Source: Flavobacterium phragmitis
Lineage (GTDB): Bacteria; Bacteroidota; Bacteroidia; Flavobacteriales; Flavobacteriaceae
Assembly: GCF_900112575.1 (NCBI RefSeq)
Contig: NZ_FOMH01000008.1
Coordinates: 282,860 to 346,859, forward strand
DNA length: 64,000 bases
Direction of reading: 5' to 3'
Shown: positions 16,101-25,520 of the stretch, piece after piece
Layout of the letters: each line of letters starts with the position of its first letter
Position numbering within the stretch: the first letter of the stretch is position 1
Position numbers and translations under genes: made by a program
The notes under the pieces: model-generated
Told to the model about the DNA's origin: nothing
Database searches by the model: none
What the model saw: only the letters and a program-made list of their open reading frames with translations

Positions 16101-18728
16101 ATGAAAATAGTAGCCGTTTCCAAAAGGTTTTGGAGTTCTTTTAAAGAAAGAAAAGGAATTTCTTTTTTACGTGAAAATGATAAAATTATCAGACAGTTTA
16201 TACTCACCATTTTTTTTATAGGAATTGGAATCTGGTTTATCAAACATGAAAATTCAGAATTAAAAGAAGTAAATAATGTATTGGCAGACGCCAAAAGTTT
16301 CTGGGTTGCATGCGGTATTGCACTTGCAGCTTTTTATATTGTGCTTCAGGCATTAATGTATTTTGCTTCTTTTAAAGCAGTTCAAAGCGAAATTTCCTTT
16401 AAACAGGCCGTTATTCTGTTTCTTAAACGAAATTTCGTTAGTGTTTTTCTGCCTGCAGGAGGCATTTCTTCTCTAGCATTTTTTACCAAACCTATTGAAA
16501 AGAGTGGTGTTAAACCTATTCAAATTCATTTTGCTTCTCTGATATATGGTTTTGTAGGGATTCTTTCTGTGATTATTGTAGCCATTCCAGCTTTGATTTA
16601 TTCTTTATTTCAGGGAACTGTTGGGTCTGGAGAATGGTGCGCTTTTGCAGCAATTGTAGGATTAAGCATTCTTGTTTTCTTTATTTACAATTCGATTATC
16701 AAGAAAGGAGCAATTTATCGTTTGATATTAAAATTTTCTCCTTCGGCAGAAATATTTATTGATGATTTCAGAAACAACAAAATAATTAAAAGGAAGTTCC
16801 TGCAGGTTGTTTTTTATTCTGTGCTTATTGAGTTTGTTGGAATTGCGCATTTGTACGTGGCCATGATTGCCTTGGGATTTGCTCCTTCATTGGCGGCGGC
16901 CGCAATGGGATATATTATTTCAGTTATATTTTTGATTGTTTCTCCTTTTCTTCGAGGACTTGGAGCCATCGAAATTTCAATGAGCTTTATACTTATTCAA
17001 TATGGATTTGAAAATGTTAATGCTATAGCGATTACTTTTTTGTATCGTTTTTTTGAGTTTTGGATTCCATTATTGGCAGGAGCATCACTTTTTCTTTTTA
17101 GTGCAAACAAACTATTGATGCGAGTTGTGCCTTCTTTTCTGCTTTTCATTTTAGGATTAATCAATATAGTGTCGGTGTTGACTCCAGCAATTTCAGAACG
17201 TTTGCATGTTTTAGAAAATGTTATTCCGATTTCGGCTATTAAAGTTTCAAATTATTTTGTGATAACTGCTGGTTTATTTATGCTTGTAAATGCCGCTTTT
17301 ATGCTCAAAGGATTGCGTACTGCATGGTGGTTTGCAGTTTTCTTGACTGGAATTTCTATTATTGGAAATCTTACTAAAGCAATTGATTATGAAGAAGCTT
17401 CAATTGCCTTGTTGGTCCTTCTTACTTTGATTTTTACACGAAAAGAATATTATATAAAGAGCAATTCACATTTGCAGAGTATAGGCTTAAAAACGGTTTT
17501 AATCAGCATTGTAGCGGTGTTGGTATACAGTATTTTAGGGTTTTATTTTCTGGATAAAAAACATTTTAATATCGATTTTAACTGGCTTGAATCGATTCGA
17601 TACGGACTGCAGAATTATTTTTTAATCGGAAGTTCTGATTTAGTGCCTTTAGATCGTTTTGCGAAACGCTTTTTACTTTCTATAAACATATGCGGATTTC
17701 TGTCATTAGGATTTTTGATTTTTGCTTTAATACGACCTTATACAGTCAAAAAACAAATGATAGAAGATGATTTTGTGACGGCTGATGAACTTGTAAAAAA
17801 GTACGGCAATTCTGCTTTGGATTATTTTAAAACCTATGATGATAAAGTCATTTTTATTACTGCAGATAAGAAATCTTTTTTGGCCTATCGCGTAACCGAT
17901 AATTTTGCTGTTGTTTTAGAGAATCCTGTTGCCGCGTCTGATACTGAGATGAAACAATGTATTATAGAATTTGATGCTTATTGTTACGAAAACGGATTAA
18001 GAAGCCTTTATTATCGAGTTCCGCAAGAAAGTCTGCCTTTGTTTCATTCACTGCATAAAAAGAGTTTGTTTATAGGTCAGGAAGGAGTAGTTGATCTTAA
18101 TACATTTAGTTTAGAAGGCGGCGCTAAGAAATCACTTCGTAACGCCATAAGCAAAGTAAAAGAAAAAGGATTTACGGCCACAATTCATAATGCGCCAGTT
18201 AAGGATGGATTGTTGCAGAAAATAAAAGCAGTAAGCGATGAATGGCTTGTTAATACGGGAAGAAGCGAAATCATTTTTTCGCAAGGAAGATTTGATTGGG
18301 AAGAACTCAAACAACAGACCATTATCACAGTCGAAAGTGCCGAAGAAAAGATTGTCGCTTTTATAAATGTAATTCCGGATTATGCCAATGGTGAAGGCAC
18401 TTACGATTTGATCAGAAAAACAAATGATGCGCCCAATGGTATTATGGATTTTATTCTTTTGGAACTTTTTACATATTTGAAATCTCAGGCCTGTACCTCA
18501 GTAAATTTAGGACTGGCAGCGATGAGCGGAATACAAGAGGCAGAAACTTTTCCAGAAAAATCGATGAAGTTTGCTTACGAACGAATTAAATTCTTTTCGC
18601 ATTATAAAGGCCTTAGAGATTTTAAGGAAAAATTTTCTCCAATATGGTACAATAAATATTTAGTGTATTCTCATGATTATGATCTGCTTCAGGCTCCATT
18701 AGTTTTAAATAAAGTAGTTAAATCATAA
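16101..18728 (+). CDS. mprF: MprF-like aminoacyl-phospholipid flippase/synthase
   Basis: An 875-residue membrane protein with the two-part MprF plan. Residues ~30-545 hold about 14 membrane helices including the flippase block (FLKRNFVSVFLPAGGISSLA; SVIFLIVSPFLRGLGAIEIS). Residues ~555-870 form the cytoplasmic DUF2156 (GNAT-like) transferase domain, with DYFKTYDDKVIFITADKKSF, GQEGVVDLNTFSLEGGAKKS and MDFILLELFTYLK. The family moves lysine or alanine from tRNA to phosphatidylglycerol and flips the product, giving resistance to cationic peptides. Which amino acid and lipid are used here is not visible. It is first in an operon with DUF998 and an AcvB-like hydrolase. Confidence 0.9.
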   Translation: MKIVAVSKRFWSSFKERKGISFLRENDKIIRQFILTIFFIGIGIWFIKHENSELKEVNNVLADAKSFWVACGIALAAFYIVLQALMYFASFKAVQSEISFKQAVILFLKRNFVSVFLPAGGISSLAFFTKPIEKSGVKPIQIHFASLIYGFVGILSVIIVAIPALIYSLFQGTVGSGEWCAFAAIVGLSILVFFIYNSIIKKGAIYRLILKFSPSAEIFIDDFRNNKIIKRKFLQVVFYSVLIEFVGIAHLYVAMIALGFAPSLAAAAMGYIISVIFLIVSPFLRGLGAIEISMSFILIQYGFENVNAIAITFLYRFFEFWIPLLAGASLFLFSANKLLMRVVPSFLLFILGLINIVSVLTPAISERLHVLENVIPISAIKVSNYFVITAGLFMLVNAAFMLKGLRTAWWFAVFLTGISIIGNLTKAIDYEEASIALLVLLTLIFTRKEYYIKSNSHLQSIGLKTVLISIVAVLVYSILGFYFLDKKHFNIDFNWLESIRYGLQNYFLIGSSDLVPLDRFAKRFLLSINICGFLSLGFLIFALIRPYTVKKQMIEDDFVTADELVKKYGNSALDYFKTYDDKVIFITADKKSFLAYRVTDNFAVVLENPVAASDTEMKQCIIEFDAYCYENGLRSLYYRVPQESLPLFHSLHKKSLFIGQEGVVDLNTFSLEGGAKKSLRNAISKVKEKGFTATIHNAPVKDGLLQKIKAVSDEWLVNTGRSEIIFSQGRFDWEELKQQTIITVESAEEKIVAFINVIPDYANGEGTYDLIRKTNDAPNGIMDFILLELFTYLKSQACTSVNLGLAAMSGIQEAETFPEKSMKFAYERIKFFSHYKGLRDFKEKFSPIWYNKYLVYSHDYDLLQAPLVLNKVVKS

Positions 18729-18745
18729 TTACAAACTACAGATAT

Positions 18746-19399
18746 ATGAATACAAAGCAGTCAAATTGGATTAAAATAGCGGCTTTATTTTGTATTATAG
18801 TTTGCATTGCTGATTTTATTGTATTGTTTGTATTAGGAAACTACTATCCGGGATACAGTCATTTAAGAAATACAATGAGTTCTTTGGGAGCTTCGGTAAG
18901 TCCTGTATCAGCGATACTTTCTACATGGTGGATAGGTATTGGAATTGTATTTGTTTTTTTCGGATTTCAGTTTAGAAAAGCTTTTGACAGTAATGCTAAA
19001 AATGTAAAAATTGCTTCAGGGTTAATTATGTTGTATGGATTGGGAGAAGGAATAGGTTCTGGTATTTTTAAAGCCGATAGAATAGCAGGAAAAATGACCA
19101 GTTCCTTTGTAATGCATGATCTTGCAGGTGGAATTGGTCTTATAGCAGCATTGCTTTTACCGTTGTTTATGAACAAAGTAATCTCAAAAAAAGAGAATCC
19201 GTTTTTTTATAGATTGTCATGGATTGTTTTTGTTTTTGGAATCATAACCATGCTGTTGTTCACTATTCGTTTTTCTTCAGATGAAACCAATCTTATTATA
19301 CATTTTAAAGGATTGTGGCAGCGATTGTTTCTGTTGAATCTCTATGTTTATTTTACTGCAATTTCCATCATAATGTATCATAAGAAAAGTATAGTTTAA
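18746..19399 (+). CDS. DUF998 membrane protein
   Basis: A 217-residue protein with about six membrane helices. The DUF998 signature YYPGYSHLRNTMSSLGASVS is near residues 29-48, followed by a second conserved block around GLGEGIGSGIFKADRIAGKM and SFVMHDLAGGIG. Function of the family is unknown. It lies 18 bp after the mprF-like gene and 27 bp before the acvB-like gene on the same strand, so it belongs to this lipid-modification operon. Confidence 0.85.
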   Translation: MNTKQSNWIKIAALFCIIVCIADFIVLFVLGNYYPGYSHLRNTMSSLGASVSPVSAILSTWWIGIGIVFVFFGFQFRKAFDSNAKNVKIASGLIMLYGLGEGIGSGIFKADRIAGKMTSSFVMHDLAGGIGLIAALLLPLFMNKVISKKENPFFYRLSWIVFVFGIITMLLFTIRFSSDETNLIIHFKGLWQRLFLLNLYVYFTAISIIMYHKKSIV

Positions 19400-19425
19400 T
19401 TTCATAATGCTAAAAAGTTATTAAG

Positions 19426-20856
19426 ATGAATAAAATTGTAATTCTTACGCTTTCTATTTTTATTTCTTGTTTCGAGACATTTGCATCAGCAGCCGATACT
19501 ATCACAGTTGGAGCATTTGGTAAAGTCACTATCTATAAACCTAAGACAGCTCCTAATGCTGTTGTTTTATTTGTTTCGGGTGACGGAGGTTGGAACAGCG
19601 GTGTTGTAGATATGGCGAAAAATATAGTCGATCAGGGTGCATTAGTAGCAGGAATTGATATTCAGCATTATTTTAAAGCCATCAAAAAACAAAAAGTCAA
19701 ATGTTATTATCCAGCTGGAGATTTTGAAGAGCTGAGTATGATTTTGCAGAAAAAGCTAAAAATAAACCAATATCTAAAACCCATATTAGTCGGTTATTCT
19801 TCAGGCGCAACTCTTGTATACGGAATGCTGGCTCAGGCTCCAGCAAACACTTTCAGCGGAGCTATTGCATTAGGATTTTGTCCAGACATAGAAACCGACA
19901 AAACATTGTGTGATGGAACTGGATTAACTTCTCATGTTTTAAAAGAAGGGAAGGCCTATTATTTGGAGAAAACAGAAAAATTAACCGCTCCTTTTATTGT
20001 ATTACAGGGAACTACAGACCAAGTTTGTAATTATGCCGATACAAAAATATATATGGATGGACTAAAACAAGGAAAATTAATATCCTTATCCAAAGTGGGA
20101 CATGGATTCTCAGTCACCAGAAACTGGCTACCTCAGTTCATTGAAGCTTATAAGGAAGTCTTAAGTACGCCTAATTATGCTAAACAACAATCACAACAAA
20201 ATTCTTTATTAAAAGAACAGCATCTTACACCGCTTTCATTTGAAATGCCTTTAACTTTAATTCCAACTAAAAACAAGAATGAAGATTTGCCTGTAGCGTT
20301 TTTGATTTCGGGTGACGGAGGATGGACAAGCTTTGATCAGTCTTTTGGTGAAGCTCTGGCGGAAAAAGGAATTCCTGTAATAGCGCTCGATGCACAAAAA
20401 TATTTTTGGAACGCCAAAACGCCATTAGAAACAGCCAATGCAATAGCAAAAGCGACAGAACATTATATGCAACAATGGAATAAAAAGACCTTTGTACTTG
20501 TTGGTTATTCGTTTGGTGCTTCGGTTGTTCCTTTTGCAGCTGCTAATTTTCCGGAATCCTTAAAAGAAAAATTAAAAGGTGTTTACGCTTTTTCTCCAGA
20601 TGTAAAAGCTGATTTTGAAATTCATATTGCTGATATGCTGAGCTTAGAAAGTTCCAGTGATAATTATGATGTAATTTCAGAAATGAAAAAAATCAAAGCG
20701 TACAATCCGGTTTGTTTTTTTGGAACCGAAGAAGATTCAGAAACGCGCAATCGTTTCTCAGAGTCTGGTATTAAGACTATTGAAATACCTGGTTCACATC
20801 ATTTTAATAATGACTATAACAAAATGGCAGAGAACATTCTTAAAGAAATTAAATGA
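19426..20856 (+). CDS. AcvB/VirJ-like two-domain serine hydrolase
   Basis: A 476-residue exported protein (signal peptide ending ETFASAAD) with two VirJ domains in tandem. Domain 1 (~30-245) has FVSGDGGWNSGVVDMA, nucleophile elbow GYSSGAT and GHGF; domain 2 (~265-476) has LISGDGGWTSFDQ, elbow GYSFGAS and GSHHF. Both keep a Ser and His and an acidic residue is plausible in each (TTDQV; EEDSE). Agrobacterium AcvB and VirJ belong to this family, and AcvB is known as a periplasmic hydrolase of lysyl-phosphatidylglycerol encoded beside an MprF homologue. The same pairing here supports that role. It ends at a bidirectional terminator. Confidence 0.85.
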   Translation: MNKIVILTLSIFISCFETFASAADTITVGAFGKVTIYKPKTAPNAVVLFVSGDGGWNSGVVDMAKNIVDQGALVAGIDIQHYFKAIKKQKVKCYYPAGDFEELSMILQKKLKINQYLKPILVGYSSGATLVYGMLAQAPANTFSGAIALGFCPDIETDKTLCDGTGLTSHVLKEGKAYYLEKTEKLTAPFIVLQGTTDQVCNYADTKIYMDGLKQGKLISLSKVGHGFSVTRNWLPQFIEAYKEVLSTPNYAKQQSQQNSLLKEQHLTPLSFEMPLTLIPTKNKNEDLPVAFLISGDGGWTSFDQSFGEALAEKGIPVIALDAQKYFWNAKTPLETANAIAKATEHYMQQWNKKTFVLVGYSFGASVVPFAAANFPESLKEKLKGVYAFSPDVKADFEIHIADMLSLESSSDNYDVISEMKKIKAYNPVCFFGTEEDSETRNRFSESGIKTIEIPGSHHFNNDYNKMAENILKEIK

Positions 20857-20867
20857 AACATTGAAAA

Positions 20868-20898
20868 AAAAGCTCTAAATCACTGATTTAGAGCTTTT
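20868..20898. terminator. Bidirectional terminator between convergent genes
   Basis: AAAAGCTCTAAAT (20868-20880), loop CACTG, ATTTAGAGCTTTT (20886-20898). A perfect 13-bp stem with A and T tracts on both sides serves the acvB-like gene and the convergent lipoprotein gene. Confidence 0.92.
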
Positions 20899-20946
20899 GT
20901 ATGAACAATTTGCTTAAATGTCTTTTAAACCAGCAAATATTTAAAA

Positions 20947-21741
20947 TTATAGAGCATCCCAAGACGCACTTGGATAATAAATAGAACTTGTAACAGGAGC
21001 TTTCCAATATTCTTGGCTACCTCCGCGGAAAGTATGAAGGCTTACAGCATTAATGTTACGTTTAGAGTCATTTGTTACCCAGCGAATCTTTTGATTTAAT
21101 ATTTCTGTACCATTTACATAATATTTAACGTATCCATCAGTATTTGAACCTGTATTCATTTTAACCGATATTTGACAATTATACGTTACGTTCTCTTGTA
21201 TGTAGTATTTTTTTCCGAAATCATTACCATATTGTCCAGGCTGATCTCTGTAATAAACATAAGGTTGCAGATAAGCGCCACTACCTTTAGCACTATTAGA
21301 TCCATTTGGACAATACCACATAAATCTTGCACTGCCACCGTTTCCGTCCCATCCCGGATCACCGCCGGTATTTTGGTCGCCAATTAAGATACCGTAACCG
21401 CATTTACCGCCTCTGCTCCAGTAAAAACCAGAGTTAAATCTCATTTGGAACCAAACAGTGTAAACTCCCGTTGACCAAACGCCATAAGATGTACACAAAC
21501 CGCCGGGACATGATAGTGTGTTTGTCTGTAAAGTAATAGTTCTAGCTCCAGTACTGCCTTTTGCAGTGATGCCAGTTGATACAGCATCCTTGTCCGCAGT
21601 TTGCGACACGTCCTTGTCTGTATTTTCCAAAGCTTCTTTGTTAATGCTTTGCGTTTCATTTAAATCCTGCTCCTTTTCACAGGAACTAAGCGCCAAAAGC
21701 GCGATAAATACTAAACTGGTAACTTTTAAGATTTTTTTCAT
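20947..21741 (-). CDS. Lipoprotein with polysaccharide-lyase-14-like domain
   Basis: A 264-residue lipoprotein: MKKILKVTSLVFIALLALSSC then EKEQ. A ~45-residue Thr/Asp-rich linker leads to a domain at ~70-264 with the strand order of PL14 (alginate/glucuronan lyases): GGKCGYGILIGD, GGSARFMWYC, AYLQPYVYYRDQ, then NVTYNCQISVKMNTGSNTDG, YVKYYVNGTEIL, and VSLHTFRGGSQEYWKA. PL14 members cut uronic-acid polymers by beta-elimination. I recognise the fold pattern but cannot verify catalytic residues, so it could also be a non-enzymatic relative. It is a single gene between two terminators and a 590-bp gap. Confidence 0.6.
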   Translation of the reverse strand: MKKILKVTSLVFIALLALSSCEKEQDLNETQSINKEALENTDKDVSQTADKDAVSTGITAKGSTGARTITLQTNTLSCPGGLCTSYGVWSTGVYTVWFQMRFNSGFYWSRGGKCGYGILIGDQNTGGDPGWDGNGGSARFMWYCPNGSNSAKGSGAYLQPYVYYRDQPGQYGNDFGKKYYIQENVTYNCQISVKMNTGSNTDGYVKYYVNGTEILNQKIRWVTNDSKRNINAVSLHTFRGGSQEYWKAPVTSSIYYPSASWDAL

Positions 21742-22333
21742 TTTTTGAAATTTTAAGGTTAATGAATTGATAGTTAGTGAATAATAGATTAGTGGTTACA
21801 TCATTCACAGTGTAAAATTGATTAATTAAAATTTACAGAAGGAGTAATTAAGTCCGTTTTTACGTACATAAAAATTCAGCTTGTATATTTTAAGTATATT
21901 TTTTACCTTTTGAAAATAAGACCGTTATAGGAAATTTATCAAAAGAGAATGCCCGATAATTAAAGGACTAATCGAGAACACTTAATTAAAAATATTGATT
22001 GTATTAGGTAGAAAGCACTTTGAGTTCATTACAGAGAATCAAATTTCATAGAAGAAGGGGAGAAAATATTTATAGAACAAATATCTATTAACCAATTTTA
22101 TAATATAGAAATTCTTTTTTACTAAATTTATATGATGTAATGCCGTATTATAAAATTGATTCTTTCCAAAAGCAAAGTATTTTTTTAGAGCCACGAGTAA
22201 GCTTATAAGCAATTACAACCGTAAAGGGGATTGTAAATAGATTTTGTCTATTGTATAAGTATTATTTATGATTCATTCACCTAATTTTCTTTTTCATTAG
22301 TTCTTAATTTAGTAAAAAATAAAAAATTCAAAT
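21742..22333. other. Intergenic region, promoters only
   Basis: This 592-bp AT-rich stretch separates the divergent PL14-like and katG genes. No reading frame of useful length, RNA gene, repeat or strong terminator was seen. It must contain both promoters; a large upstream region is common for peroxide-regulated katG, but I could not point to an OxyR site. Confidence 0.4.
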
Positions 22334-24610
22334 ATGGACAATCAATCTAATGACATCAGCAAATGCCCTTTTCACAATGGGAGCATGGACAAGCAGGCAG
22401 CTTCAGGCACAAAGAATCGTGACTGGTGGCCAAAACAGTTAAAGGTAAATATCCTGAGACAGAATTCATTATTATCAAATCCGTTGGATAAGGATTTTGA
22501 TTATGCAGAAGCTTTTAAAAGCCTCGATCTTGAAGCAGTGAAGAAAGACCTACATGCTCTTATGACTGATTCACAAGATTGGTGGCCTGCAGATTTTGGA
22601 CACTATGGAGGTCTTTTTATCCGAATGGCTTGGCATAGTGCAGGAACTTACAGAGTACACGACGGACGAGGTGGCGCAGGAGCAGGACAGCAGCGTTTTG
22701 CACCTCTTAACAGCTGGCCTGATAATGTGAGCCTTGATAAAGCAAGAAGATTGCTTTGGCCGATAAAACAAAAATACGGACAAAAAATTTCTTGGGCCGA
22801 CTTAATGATCTTGACGGGAAATGTTGCCTTAGAATCAATGGGATTTAAAACATTTGGTTTTGCAGGAGGACGTGCCGATGTATGGGAAGCAGACGAGTCT
22901 GTTTACTGGGGATCTGAAACGACATGGCTTGGAGGTGATGAACGTTATAAAGATGGCTCCGAAGGTGTGCCTAAAGATCATGGTGTGGTATCATCAGATG
23001 ATGATCCAGACGGTAAGATTCATAGCCGAAATCTTGAAAAACCGCTTGCAGCAGTTCAGATGGGACTTATATACGTAAATCCTGAAGGACCTGACGGGAA
23101 TCCTGACCCTATTGCCGCTGCGAAAGATATAAGAGATACTTTCGGTCGTATGGCTATGGACGACGAAGAAACTGTAGCATTAATTGCCGGTGGTCATACT
23201 TTTGGAAAAACACACGGTGCAGCTTCTTCAGATCATGTACAGGAAGAACCAGAAGCAGCAGGTTTAGAATTACAAGGATTTGGATGGAAAAATAGTTACG
23301 GTTCTGGAAAAGGAGCTGATGCTATTACAAGCGGACTTGAAGTAACTTGGACAAAAACACCAACTCAGTGGAGTAATAACTTTTTTGAAAACTTATTTGC
23401 TTTTGAGTGGGAGCTTTCTAAAAGTCCTGCCGGTGCACATCAATGGGTAGCAAAAAATGCGGAACCAATTATTCCAGATGCTTTTGACGCAAATAAAAAA
23501 CATCTGCCAACAATGCTTACTACAGATTTATCTTTAAGATTAGATCCTGCGTATGAGAAAATATCTCGTCGCTTTTTAGAAAATCCGGACCAATTTGCAG
23601 ATGCCTTTGCTAGAGCATGGTTTAAATTGACACATCGTGATATGGGGCCACGTGCACGTTACCTAGGCCCTGATGTGCCACAAGAAGTATTATTGTGGCA
23701 GGATCCTATTCCAGCAGTAAATCATACCTTGATAAACGAGCAGGATGCAGCACAGCTAAAAGATAAAATAGTCAATTCAGGATTAAGTGTGTCACAGTTA
23801 GTTGCTACAGCATGGGCTTCGGCTTCTACTTTTAGAGGATCAGATAAACGTGGTGGAGCAAATGGTGCCCGTATTAGACTTGCTCCTCAGAAAGACTGGG
23901 AAGTAAATAATCCTGCAGCATTAAAAACAGTTTTGGACAAATTGGAAAATATTCAGAACGAATTTAATGCAGGACAAAGTGATGGTAAAAAAGTTTCATT
24001 GGCAGATTTAATTGTTTTGGCAGGAAGTGCTGGTATTGAAAAAGCAGCAAAAAATGCCGGAATTGTTGCTACGGTACCTTTTACACCCGGAAGAATGGAT
24101 GCTTCAGCCGAGCAGACCGATGTAGAATCATTTGGATATCTAGAACCAAAAACAGATGGTTTTAGAAATTATAGAAAAACAAAATCAGTTATAACTACAG
24201 AAGAACTTCTGATAGATAAAGCAAATCTATTGACTCTTACTGCGCCAGAATTGACAGTGCTTTTAGGAGGACTTCGTGTACTTGACATTAATACAGATGG
24301 TACTAAAAACGGTGTATTAACAAATCGACCAGGTCATTTGACGAATGATTTCTTTATAAACTTGTTGGATATGAACACGCAGTGGCAATCAGTTTCTAAT
24401 GATAAAGAATTGTATGCAGGAAATGACAGAAGTACAGGACAGCCTAAATGGATTGGAACACGTGCTGATCTTGTTTTTGGTTCAAATTCAGAGTTGAGAG
24501 CAATAGCAGAAGTTTATGCTTCTAGTGATGCCCATGAAAAATTTGTACATGATTTTATTGCAGTTTGGACTAAAGTAATGAATCTAGATAGATTCGATTT
24601 AAAAGCATAA
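22334..24610 (+). CDS. katG: Catalase-peroxidase
   Basis: A 758-residue bifunctional haem enzyme that breaks down hydrogen peroxide. The distal haem pocket is RMAWH with Arg97, Trp100 and His101. The Met-Tyr-Trp crosslink needed for catalase activity is complete: Trp100, Tyr247 in GLIYVNPEGPDG and Met273 in FGRMAMDDEE, with the 26-residue Tyr-Met spacing of known KatGs. The proximal haem site is ALIAGGHTFGKTHGA. Both halves of the duplicated KatG architecture are present and length is normal. The N-terminus has no signal peptide, so it is cytoplasmic. Single gene ending at a strong terminator. Confidence 0.98.
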   Translation: MDNQSNDISKCPFHNGSMDKQAASGTKNRDWWPKQLKVNILRQNSLLSNPLDKDFDYAEAFKSLDLEAVKKDLHALMTDSQDWWPADFGHYGGLFIRMAWHSAGTYRVHDGRGGAGAGQQRFAPLNSWPDNVSLDKARRLLWPIKQKYGQKISWADLMILTGNVALESMGFKTFGFAGGRADVWEADESVYWGSETTWLGGDERYKDGSEGVPKDHGVVSSDDDPDGKIHSRNLEKPLAAVQMGLIYVNPEGPDGNPDPIAAAKDIRDTFGRMAMDDEETVALIAGGHTFGKTHGAASSDHVQEEPEAAGLELQGFGWKNSYGSGKGADAITSGLEVTWTKTPTQWSNNFFENLFAFEWELSKSPAGAHQWVAKNAEPIIPDAFDANKKHLPTMLTTDLSLRLDPAYEKISRRFLENPDQFADAFARAWFKLTHRDMGPRARYLGPDVPQEVLLWQDPIPAVNHTLINEQDAAQLKDKIVNSGLSVSQLVATAWASASTFRGSDKRGGANGARIRLAPQKDWEVNNPAALKTVLDKLENIQNEFNAGQSDGKKVSLADLIVLAGSAGIEKAAKNAGIVATVPFTPGRMDASAEQTDVESFGYLEPKTDGFRNYRKTKSVITTEELLIDKANLLTLTAPELTVLLGGLRVLDINTDGTKNGVLTNRPGHLTNDFFINLLDMNTQWQSVSNDKELYAGNDRSTGQPKWIGTRADLVFGSNSELRAIAEVYASSDAHEKFVHDFIAVWTKVMNLDRFDLKA

Positions 24611-24633
24611 TCCAACTGAGAAGCATGAATTTT

Positions 24634-24662
24634 AAAAGACGCCCATAAAGGCGTCTTTTTTT
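24634..24662. terminator. Terminator between katG and araC-type gene
   Basis: AAAAGACGCC (24634-24643), loop CATAAA, GGCGTCTTTT and further T. It lies between convergent genes and can serve both. Confidence 0.9.
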
Positions 24663-24672
24663 GTAGGAAAAA

Positions 24673-25491
24673 TTAAATATTGGTTTTTATTCTTTGCAGT
24701 TCGGTTGGAGAATAGCCAAACTGTTTCTTAAATGCAAATGAAAAATGCGATAAATTTTCAAATCCAATTTCATAATAAACGTCAACTGGTTTTTTATTTT
24801 TTTCTATCAGCTGATAATAAGCCAATTCTAATCTTTTTTTGCTCAGCCAGCGTTGAGGGGTTTCATTAAAAGCTTTATAAAAATCTCTTTTGAATGTGGT
24901 GAGACTTCGTCCCGTTAAATAACCAAATTTTTCTAACGACATATTAAACATAAAGTTCTTTTCCATAAAACTGATTAAATCAATTTTATGAGGTTCATCA
25001 AAGTTTGCTAAAATAGAATCAATGTCTTTATTAATTGTGGTAAGAATTGAAATGGCTTCAGTGATTTTTAATGATGCAATGTTTTCAGGAAAGTTTTCCT
25101 GCATTTCAAAATACGGAATGAGAGAAGCCAGACAGCTTTCGAGCAAGGGATGTTTGTGAAAACTGAAAATTTTTGATACAGTATTTTTGTGTTTTATATT
25201 TTCCTGACCGTAAAATTCCCTAAGTCTTTTTGAAGATAAATGCATAGCAACAGCTTTGTGTGGCAGTCCGTCTTTAGGAATATTGATAATGGTTGCCAGC
25301 TGATTTCTAGGAATCAAAAAAGTACTTCCAGAACCAAATACAAAACTTTCATCTGCCTGAATGATTTTAGTTTCCCCAGAAATTAACCACACGAGCAAAT
25401 GGTCATTAAATGCCGCTTCCGTTTTAAAGAGCTTTCCAGTATAATTGGAAAGTTTAATTTCAGGATTTATGTAATTTACTTGATAGTCCAT
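24673..25491 (-). CDS. AraC-family transcriptional regulator
   Basis: A 272-residue regulator. The N-terminal ~150 residues form a cupin-like sensing domain (HLLVWLISGETKIIQADESF, GSTFLIPRNQLATI). The C-terminal ~100 residues are the double helix-turn-helix: FGYLTGRSLTTFKRDFYKAF in the first HTH and VYYEIGFENLSHFSFAFKKQ with FGYSPTELQ in the second. It lies 29 bp downstream of an SDR gene on the same strand. The SDR promoter has a 23-bp-spaced direct repeat that suits an AraC dimer, so it likely controls its own operon. Confidence 0.92.
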   Translation of the reverse strand: MDYQVNYINPEIKLSNYTGKLFKTEAAFNDHLLVWLISGETKIIQADESFVFGSGSTFLIPRNQLATIINIPKDGLPHKAVAMHLSSKRLREFYGQENIKHKNTVSKIFSFHKHPLLESCLASLIPYFEMQENFPENIASLKITEAISILTTINKDIDSILANFDEPHKIDLISFMEKNFMFNMSLEKFGYLTGRSLTTFKRDFYKAFNETPQRWLSKKRLELAYYQLIEKNKKPVDVYYEIGFENLSHFSFAFKKQFGYSPTELQRIKTNI

Positions 25492-25520
25492 AATGCTAGT
25501 GTGGTATAAAGATACAAATA

